From positions 1 to 11,861 of the forward strand of contig CAMZHP010000077.1 of the NCBI GenBank assembly GCA_947306845.1: 11,861 nucleotides of DNA, in the 5' to 3' direction. This document shows positions 6,914-11,861 of this stretch, one piece after another (the stretch's first letter is position 1; every line of letters starts with the position of its first letter). Position numbers and translations under genes: made by a program. The notes below the pieces were generated by a model that saw nothing but the letters and a program-made list of their open reading frames with translations, had not been told where the DNA came from and searched no databases. Source of the stretch: an uncultured Prevotellaceae bacterium. GTDB lineage: Bacteria > Bacteroidota > Bacteroidia > Bacteroidales > Bacteroidaceae.

Positions 6914-7654
6914 ATGACGCTTATGAGGAATTATTTGATTTTGCTCAGCCTTGCTTTCATACTGGCTGGCTGCCATGCAAAAAATGAAAGCAAAGCAGAA
7001 GAACAACCTGATGCCGCATCGGCTGCTGACACCACATTGTCTGCCAAGGATACATCTGCTTCAAAAGACATCACAGGAAACGAAGTCTCTGCCAATGATG
7101 ATGACATCCTGGATATCAGCGAATTGCCATCCACAGCCAAGCGCCAGGACAGTTTTTTCCAACATGCCGTCTATACCAATGAAGAAAGGGTGCTGGAAGA
7201 CTACGACGGTGCCATTGTCTATTCCATTTGGTTGGCTGACGAGCGTACCGGCACAGTGCGCAAGATATGCGAGACCAACCCGAAGGCCGAGGCCCAGTGG
7301 GATAAGATGCAAGGTGAGAAAGCAGACGGAGCGAAAGTGGGACTTAACCAGATTGTAAGTGCTGAAAAGGCATGGATTGCCCCTGGCGACGTAAGCAAGG
7401 TGATTGTAGAAGGCTGTCCCGACGGCAGAAACGAATGGACATACATCATCGACACCGATGCGAAAACCGCCATACAACTTCCCTCCACAGAAGGAGTGGC
7501 AAACCTCGACGCGGAAAAGAAAGAAATCATCGTCGCCTCTTACGGCTACTACTCCGAGGGCGGACGCTATTCTTTCTTGAGCGCCTATGACACCAATGGC
7601 AAATTCCTCCGCATGGCAAGCGGAAAGATGTCCTATGACGTAGAAGACGAATAA
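6914..7654 (+). CDS. Exported lipoprotein, family not recognised
   Basis: A protein of about 246 residues. The signal peptide RNYLILLSLAFILAGC ends in a good lipobox (LAGC). A low-complexity Ala/Ser/Asp/Lys linker follows (roughly mature residues 3-45), then a globular part from about ISELPSTAKRQDSFFQ onward with many acidic residues and predicted strands. No catalytic motif is seen. The C-terminal part contains several D-x-D/N-x-K turns (IDTDAKTAI, NLDAEKKEI, AYDTNGKFLR), suggesting a beta-propeller-like or repeated strand-turn arrangement; this is a weak inference. ATG at 6914 or 6923 are both possible. An upstream TTG at 6881 lies in the -7 element and is rejected. It ends 23 nt before the plug-type gene and is probably co-transcribed with it. 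Confidence 0.8.
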   Translation: MTLMRNYLILLSLAFILAGCHAKNESKAEEQPDAASAADTTLSAKDTSASKDITGNEVSANDDDILDISELPSTAKRQDSFFQHAVYTNEERVLEDYDGAIVYSIWLADERTGTVRKICETNPKAEAQWDKMQGEKADGAKVGLNQIVSAEKAWIAPGDVSKVIVEGCPDGRNEWTYIIDTDAKTAIQLPSTEGVANLDAEKKEIIVASYGYYSEGGRYSFLSAYDTNGKFLRMASGKMSYDVEDE

Positions 7655-7677
7655 CACCCACCAACAAACATCATCCC

Positions 7678-8916
7678 ATGAAGTCATTCCTTTGGTTCCT
7701 CCTGCTGTCTGTGATGCCCATCACAGCCTTCGCGCAGCGCAATGAAATACTCAACGACCGCATTGCCACCCTACAGGTGGTGGCCGGTGACGACTGGCTG
7801 TCGCCACCAGTGGCCTTCCTCGGCGGCAACCCCATCCACATCTCCTTCGACGACCTCACCCATGAGTATCACCGCTACACCTACAAGCTGGAGCATTGCG
7901 AGGCCGACTGGTCGGTGAGCGACGGACTCTTTGAGAGCGACTATATCGTCGGGTTCACAGAGGGCAACCTGATTGAGGACTCAGAGGAGTCGCTCAACAC
8001 CAACATGCTCTACACCCACTACCGGCTGACGATACCCAACAAGAACTGCAGGCTGAAAATGAGCGGGAACTACAAGTTGACGGTCTATGACGACAACAAC
8101 GAGGAGGAGCCCATGCTCACCGCCTGCTTCATGATTGTGGAACCGCGAATGGGTGTCTCGATGAATGTCACGACCAACACCGACATCGACGTGAACAACT
8201 CCCATCAGCAAGTGAACATGGCAGTCAGTTACTCTGGCGTGCATGTCACAGATCCCTCCACACAACTCCATACAGTGGTGATGCAGAACGGCCGCTGGGA
8301 CAACGCCATCGTCAATGCTCGTCCGCAGTACACGATGAACGACGGACTACGGTGGGAGCACTGCCGTGACCTCATCTTCGATGCCGGCAACGAATACCAC
8401 AAGTTTGAGGTGCTCGACACCGACCACCCCACCCTCGGCATCGAACGCATCCGCTGGGACGGAGAGCGGTTCCATGCCTTCGTCTATGTCGACGAGCCAC
8501 GGCCCAACTACCTCTATGACGAGGATGCCAACGGTGCTTTCTATATCCGCAACAGTGACAACGTTGAGAACGACCGCCTGACCGACTATGTGATGGTGCA
8601 TTTCCAACTGAATTGCCCCAGTCCGGTGGAGGGCGATGTCTATCTCAACGGTGTGTGGACCAACGACCGGTTCTTGCCAGAATACCTCATGGAATATGAT
8701 GAGGCTACCAAGAGTTATCAGGCGGCCATCCTGCTCAAGATGGGCTACTACTCCTACCAATACTTGATGGTGGATAGTGAAGGCTATACCAAATTGATGC
8801 CCACCGAGGGCAGTTTCTTCCAGACGGAAAACAAATACCAGGCCCTGGTGTATTACCGAGAGCCTGGTGGAAGAACGGATCAACTTGTTGGTTATCAACA
8901 AGTGCAGAAGAAATAA
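7678..8916 (+). CDS. Type IX secretion plug-type protein (DUF5103 family)
   Basis: A 412-residue exported protein with signal peptide MKSFLWFLLLSVMPITAFA cleaved before Gln20. The start of the mature protein, RNEILNDRIATLQVV, and the following GGNPIHISFDDL, YTYKLEHCEADW and EDSEESLNTNMLYTHYRL are characteristic of the DUF5103 family, now described as the T9SS plug protein family. In Flavobacterium johnsoniae a member occupies the periplasmic opening of the SprA translocon. A C-terminal Ig/E-set-like domain is seen at about 304-395 (GDVYLNGVWTND, GYYSYQYLMVDSEG). It resembles carbohydrate-binding E-set folds, but no binding role is shown. The length is normal for the family. It follows a lipoprotein gene by 23 nt. 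No other T9SS component is in the window, so whether this copy serves a T9SS here is open. Confidence 0.85.
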   Translation: MKSFLWFLLLSVMPITAFAQRNEILNDRIATLQVVAGDDWLSPPVAFLGGNPIHISFDDLTHEYHRYTYKLEHCEADWSVSDGLFESDYIVGFTEGNLIEDSEESLNTNMLYTHYRLTIPNKNCRLKMSGNYKLTVYDDNNEEEPMLTACFMIVEPRMGVSMNVTTNTDIDVNNSHQQVNMAVSYSGVHVTDPSTQLHTVVMQNGRWDNAIVNARPQYTMNDGLRWEHCRDLIFDAGNEYHKFEVLDTDHPTLGIERIRWDGERFHAFVYVDEPRPNYLYDEDANGAFYIRNSDNVENDRLTDYVMVHFQLNCPSPVEGDVYLNGVWTNDRFLPEYLMEYDEATKSYQAAILLKMGYYSYQYLMVDSEGYTKLMPTEGSFFQTENKYQALVYYREPGGRTDQLVGYQQVQKK

Positions 8917-8925
8917 GGGGTATTC

Positions 8926-8946
8926 TCTCACCTCTCACCCCTCACC
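8926..8946. repeat. Heptamer tandem repeat (TCTCACC)x3
   Basis: Three head-to-tail copies of TCTCACC, the third with one mismatch, fill the 25-bp gap between convergent genes and include the stop codon of the minus-strand gene (8942-8944). No hairpin terminator is visible in this gap. Confidence 0.7.
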
Positions 8947-10264
8947 TCTCTGTCAACTGGCGGATGAGATAGTCGGAGACAATCGTTGTCGCACGGTATA
9001 TGTTCTGTCCAAAACCATGGTCGAACGCATCGAGAATCACCAGTTCACTTTTTGGCCAAATCTGATGATAGCGCTCCCCGTAGGTGTAAGGCACCACACG
9101 GTCGGCAGTGCCGTGGACGATGAGCGCAGGCCCCTGATATTTGGCTGCGGTCTCATATATCGGCAGCGAGAACGCCGAGCGGATATATTCACGTCCCAGA
9201 CGGAGATTGCCATAGAGTTGCACGAACTCCGGCGGATCGAGCGGGTCGTAAGTGGCGCCCATGGTACTGCCCCTGATGGCATCATCACGGAGCACTGCCG
9301 CTGGGGCCATCAGCACCACAGCCGCGAAAGACTCGGGTTCGGCTTGTCCGGCGAGCATGCTTGCCACCACACCGCCCTGTGAATGCCCCACAACGGCCAC
9401 CTTGGACACATAGCGCAGGTCGCGCACATATTCAAATACCTTCTTCGCATCCTCCACCTCATTGGGCACCGTCATATCGACAAAGTCGCCCTCACTCTCT
9501 CCGTGTCCGTTGAAGTCGAAGCGGATGCTGGCGATGCCATGCTGCATGAGCGAGTCGGCGACGAGTTCAAACATCGGCCCGTCCTTGCGCCCGCTGAAGC
9601 CATGACACAACATCACCATGGGGCACTGCTGTCCTTGACTGAGCACAGGCTTCTGGATGATGGCGGCCAAAGCGCCCTTGGAGCCATCGATGGTGACCCG
9701 CTCGGTGGTGCCGTTGAGCACAACGGGGTGCTCCTTCGCCATCAGTTCCGTCAGCGTGCGCTCCATCTTGTCGGAGAGGACAGTGCTGAGCACCACCTTG
9801 CCTTCTTTGTCGATGAGCATCATCGACGGTATCCATTTCACGCCAAACGCCTTCGCCACCTCTGAGTCGCGCATGCGCTTCAAGTCACTCACCTGCGGAT
9901 AGGTAAGGGCATATTTGTCGACGGCATCCTTCCATTTGTCAGTTTCGTTGTCGAACGACACACCCACGAACTGCACGCCCATGGGAGCGAAATTCTCGTA
10001 CATCCGCTTCACATTGGGGATATCCTTCCGGCAGTCGGGGCACCATGAGGCCCAGAAGTCTATCACCGTGTAACTGCCCTTGATCAACTTTGACAGCCGC
10101 TGTGTGCGCCCGTTGACATCCTTCAGTTTGAAGTCAGGCACAGCCGTGCCTGGCTTCAGCAAGTCGGTGGCATACTTAGCATCCGCATCCGCCGGGCCAA
10201 ACTGGGCCATGGTGGCAACGGATACAGACACCAGCAATGACAGCATAGAAAGTCTGAAGCGCAT
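8942..10264 (-). CDS. Exported thioredoxin-like / alpha-beta hydrolase (cinnamoyl-esterase-like) fusion
   Basis: A 440-residue protein with a signal peptide ending ATMA (residue 20) before Gln21, so it acts outside the cytoplasm. Residues about 35-180 form a TlpA/AhpC-like thioredoxin fold with WCPDC (Cys75, Cys78) and a cis-Pro in KWIPS (Pro146). Residues about 190-440 form an alpha/beta hydrolase: oxyanion-region HGFSG (221-225), nucleophile motif GHSQG with Ser295, Asp388 in HGTADRVVPY and His416 in FDHGFG. The hydrolase part resembles the Est1E/LJ0536-type feruloyl (cinnamoyl) esterases, including GHGES, the APAA segment and YDPLDPP, but the substrate is inferred. Both active sites look intact. 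It begins 1 nt after the stop of the SH3b gene (TGA-T-ATG), so translation is likely coupled. It could be a bifunctional envelope enzyme, or the Trx domain may assist folding or recruit redox partners. Confidence 0.9.
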   Translation of the reverse strand: MRFRLSMLSLLVSVSVATMAQFGPADADAKYATDLLKPGTAVPDFKLKDVNGRTQRLSKLIKGSYTVIDFWASWCPDCRKDIPNVKRMYENFAPMGVQFVGVSFDNETDKWKDAVDKYALTYPQVSDLKRMRDSEVAKAFGVKWIPSMMLIDKEGKVVLSTVLSDKMERTLTELMAKEHPVVLNGTTERVTIDGSKGALAAIIQKPVLSQGQQCPMVMLCHGFSGRKDGPMFELVADSLMQHGIASIRFDFNGHGESEGDFVDMTVPNEVEDAKKVFEYVRDLRYVSKVAVVGHSQGGVVASMLAGQAEPESFAAVVLMAPAAVLRDDAIRGSTMGATYDPLDPPEFVQLYGNLRLGREYIRSAFSLPIYETAAKYQGPALIVHGTADRVVPYTYGERYHQIWPKSELVILDAFDHGFGQNIYRATTIVSDYLIRQLTER

Positions 10265-10265
10265 A

Positions 10266-10823
10266 TCACCTCACTTTCTTGGCATACTGCTTGAAGATGT
10301 AGTACACACCGTTGGCATACTTCACCTTATACCAGTCGGAGGTCTCGCCGACGCAGACCAGACGCTCGCCCTTCTTGGGAGCGCGGGTGGTGCCATCCTT
10401 CCATTTCAGGAAGTCATAGTTGAGACCGGGACCCATGCGGAGTCTGACACCCACGCCCGTCACCTGCACCATCGATGATGGCTGTGCCTTTGCAGGAGCA
10501 CTTGACAGCGACGCATACTGTTTGAAGACGTATGCCACATCCTGCCCATAGCGCACCTCATACCAGTCGCCATCCTGTCCGAGGAGTTCGAGTTTTGAGC
10601 CTTTCTTGGGACTGATGGTGTTGCCACGCGCATCCTTGTAATAGCCATAGTCGAGACCGGGACCATATCTCAGTCTCACTCCTGTACCTGTGATGGTCAC
10701 ATACCGCGATTGCTGCACGGCATCATACTTCGTCACGGTAGCGGCCTGGATGGTGGCGACAGAGCCACAGCATACCATCACCATGACCAACAACACTCTC
10801 TTGATAAATGATAGTTTTTCCAT
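10266..10823 (-). CDS. Secreted protein with two tandem SH3b domains
   Basis: A 185-residue protein with an N-terminal signal peptide (about residues 1-27, basic KR then LLVMVMVCCGSVATIQA). Two similar bacterial SH3 repeats follow: about 41-104 and 118-182. Each runs TGxGVRLRxGPGLxY, then a Lys/Gly turn (PKKG), DWYxVxY and a closing FKQYA. They are joined by a short Ser/Ala/Pro linker (105-117). SH3b domains commonly bind cell-wall peptides or act as targeting modules; no hydrolase domain is attached here. The gene heads an operon with the Trx-esterase fusion, which starts 1 nt after its stop, so the SH3b protein may anchor or position that enzyme at the wall. That link is inference. Two Cys (18, 19) in the signal region do not form a clear lipobox. 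Confidence 0.9.
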   Translation of the reverse strand: MEKLSFIKRVLLVMVMVCCGSVATIQAATVTKYDAVQQSRYVTITGTGVRLRYGPGLDYGYYKDARGNTISPKKGSKLELLGQDGDWYEVRYGQDVAYVFKQYASLSSAPAKAQPSSMVQVTGVGVRLRMGPGLNYDFLKWKDGTTRAPKKGERLVCVGETSDWYKVKYANGVYYIFKQYAKKVR

Positions 10824-10851
10824 AATGTATTGATTTTAAAAAGCACTATTA

Positions 10852-10956
10852 TTTCATGTGTTTTTGCAAAGATACGATGAAGCGAGTGAAAATCCAAATT
10901 TATTTGAGTTTTTCCGAGCATGAGTATCTTAGACGACTGTCAAAAACACGATGAAA
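10852..10956. repeat. Inverted repeat flanking the SH3b promoter
   Basis: TTTCATGTGTTTTTG at 10852-10866 is complementary to CAAAAACACGATGAAA at 10941-10956, with a single bulged base, giving 15 pairs. The 74-nt interior contains the whole promoter. The left arm overlaps the expected transcription start, so it could be a site for a DNA-looping or dimeric regulator, or part of a terminator structure for the gene from the right. Confidence 0.45.
10867..10898 (-). promoter_or_regulatory. Consensus promoter of the SH3b/esterase operon
   Basis: On the minus strand TTTG (10898-10895), then 20 nt, then TATCTTTG (10874-10867): a perfect match to the Bacteroidota consensus. The expected start lies near 10860, giving a leader of about 37 nt before the ATG at 10823. 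Confidence 0.82.
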
Positions 10957-10996
10957 CTTCATGACCTACATGTTGTTTCTCGATTGGTAGTGTTTG

Positions 10997-11861
10997 TTAA
11001 TTCAATAAAATTAGCATCTTTTCCTGATGACACTTTATATCTTCAAATATCCACTCCTGACCATTATCACGGGTTTTGGATTCAATATTGTCTTTGCATA
11101 TTTGCATCATAATTCTGAATTTCAATGAAGCCACACTCACTTGCAATATTTTGCCTGATGAGTCAAGATAGTGGTCAAGTTTAGTCTTTGGACTCCAGTT
11201 TGACCCTGAGCTATTAGCCTCATTTCCAATCATCGCAAAGTTACCGAAACAGTTAATCTGGTTCTCATCTATATCTGTGCCAATGTTTGCTTGTGGATAA
11301 TAATGCTCCAAAGAACGACGGGTGCGTGAGAAATAGAACTGGTTGAATACCTTAAGTCCAAAATCAGAACAGCCTAATTCATGGAAGAAACGATTACGTT
11401 CATCAGAGCCCTCTTTTAATTTCTCTCCTGAGAGATTATCTTTATATTTTTCCCATATCAAGAAATCTATATAGTTGAATACAAAAAGAGGTATACCCTT
11501 CGTCTTTTCTCTGCCATCACCATAAATGCTGTTAAAATCCTGATTTTTATTGTTGCATGTGAGATTAAGATTTTTGCCTTCGATGACGACTTGGTCAAAT
11601 GCACCAGGAATAGGTGTGTTAATCTCATTTAGGAGCCCCTTGTTCAGATAAATATCGAAGAAATATTTATTGGCCAATTCTTTAAGAAAACTGCAATATT
11701 CTTGCAAATCAAGGCACTTGAACAAATAATATAGACAGTAGAAGAGGTAATTCTTACGCTGACGAGGAGTGAAAGACACCTCGAACATGGATAGGAGTTG
11801 AGTCATCTTTTCCTGCAGGTTATTGTCATCAGAAAGGTTCTTAGGATAACTTGATTTCCCT
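10997..11861 (-). CDS. C-terminal part of a DUF1524 (DUF262/GmrSD-like) nuclease, cut by window edge
   Basis: The reading frame is open from the window edge to the stop at 10997. The visible 287 residues include the stretch before the first in-window Met at 11806, so the true start lies outside. The hallmark is RRSLEHYYPQ (about 11320-11291) followed by INCFGNFAMIGNEANSSGSN and K (to about 11186), matching the DUF1524 pattern of an EHxxPQ motif, then GNLxLL, N, SN and K, which forms an HNH/His-Me-finger nuclease. The C-terminus WIFEDIKCHQEKML matches the closing W..I..R...L helix, with His in place of Arg. In full-length proteins a DUF262 NTPase/DGQR domain usually precedes it, as in GmrSD type IV restriction enzymes that cut modified DNA. 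The sequence is visibly AT-richer than the preceding genes, consistent with horizontal transfer. The N-terminal domain and partners cannot be seen. Confidence 0.75.
   Translation of the reverse strand, partial: GKSSYPKNLSDDNNLQEKMTQLLSMFEVSFTPRQRKNYLFYCLYYLFKCLDLQEYCSFLKELANKYFFDIYLNKGLLNEINTPIPGAFDQVVIEGKNLNLTCNNKNQDFNSIYGDGREKTKGIPLFVFNYIDFLIWEKYKDNLSGEKLKEGSDERNRFFHELGCSDFGLKVFNQFYFSRTRRSLEHYYPQANIGTDIDENQINCFGNFAMIGNEANSSGSNWSPKTKLDHYLDSSGKILQVSVASLKFRIMMQICKDNIESKTRDNGQEWIFEDIKCHQEKMLILLN

Noticed and set aside
7061..7687. 208-codon minus-strand frame
   Set aside because: It is antisense to the lipoprotein gene and its predicted start overlaps the next gene's start; no supporting features.
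10903..10932. Plus-strand promoter TTTG ... TATCTTAG
   Set aside because: The -7 box differs from TAnnTTTG in the invariant TTTG, and it would only drive antisense into the partial nuclease gene.
1..11861. CRISPR array, phage genes or a full insertion sequence
   Set aside because: No regularly spaced direct repeats of 24-40 nt, no cas, integrase or transposase reading frames are seen; only the small MITE-like candidate remains.

Overview
The window looks like a chromosomal segment of a Bacteroidota bacterium, most likely of the Prevotella/Segatella type. The evidence is recurrent promoters of the TTTG ... TAnnTTTG kind, the near absence of Shine-Dalgarno sequences, exported proteins ending their signal peptides in AxAQ, a Bacteroidota-style small SRP RNA, a DUF5723 outer-membrane family protein and a type IX secretion 'plug' homologue. 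Genus is an inference; no 16S gene is present.

Layout, left to right. (1) The left edge cuts a tRNA-Ser(UGA) gene on the minus strand, with its promoter at 115-146. (2) mutS2 (400-2928, +) starts only about 6 nt after its own -7 promoter element, so its mRNA is probably leaderless. (3) Convergent to it is a minus-strand pair: a large exported lipoprotein (6208-4370) followed after 21 nt by a DUF5723 protein (4348-2951). (4) Upstream of that pair, also on the minus strand, the SRP RNA gene (ffs, about 6501-6406) and tRNA-Thr(UGU) (6401-6328) lie about 4 nt apart. They share one promoter (6513-6542) and one strong hairpin terminator (6289-6324). (5) Between ffs and the next gene, 6582-6791 has the architecture of a small non-autonomous transposon: 27-bp imperfect inverted repeats flanked by a 9-bp direct repeat. 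(6) A plus-strand pair follows: an unrecognised lipoprotein (6914-7654) and a T9SS plug-type protein (7678-8916). (7) A convergent minus-strand operon has a textbook promoter (10867-10898). It encodes a secreted protein with two SH3b repeats (10823-10266), then, after 1 nt, an exported fusion of a thioredoxin-like domain with a cinnamoyl-esterase-like alpha/beta hydrolase (10264-8942). (8) The right edge cuts an AT-rich gene (11861-10997, minus) whose visible part carries the signature of a DUF1524 HNH-type nuclease domain, as in DUF262/DUF1524 (GmrSD-like) restriction and defence proteins.

Most of the window is housekeeping (translation, protein targeting, ribosome/DNA quality control) and cell-envelope genes arranged as short operons. 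The least ordinary parts are the MITE-like element, the Trx-esterase fusion coupled to an SH3b protein, the lipoprotein/DUF5723 pair, and the edge of a likely acquired defence locus. No complete new system can be shown from this sequence alone. The defence gene at the right edge is the place to look next, beyond the window.
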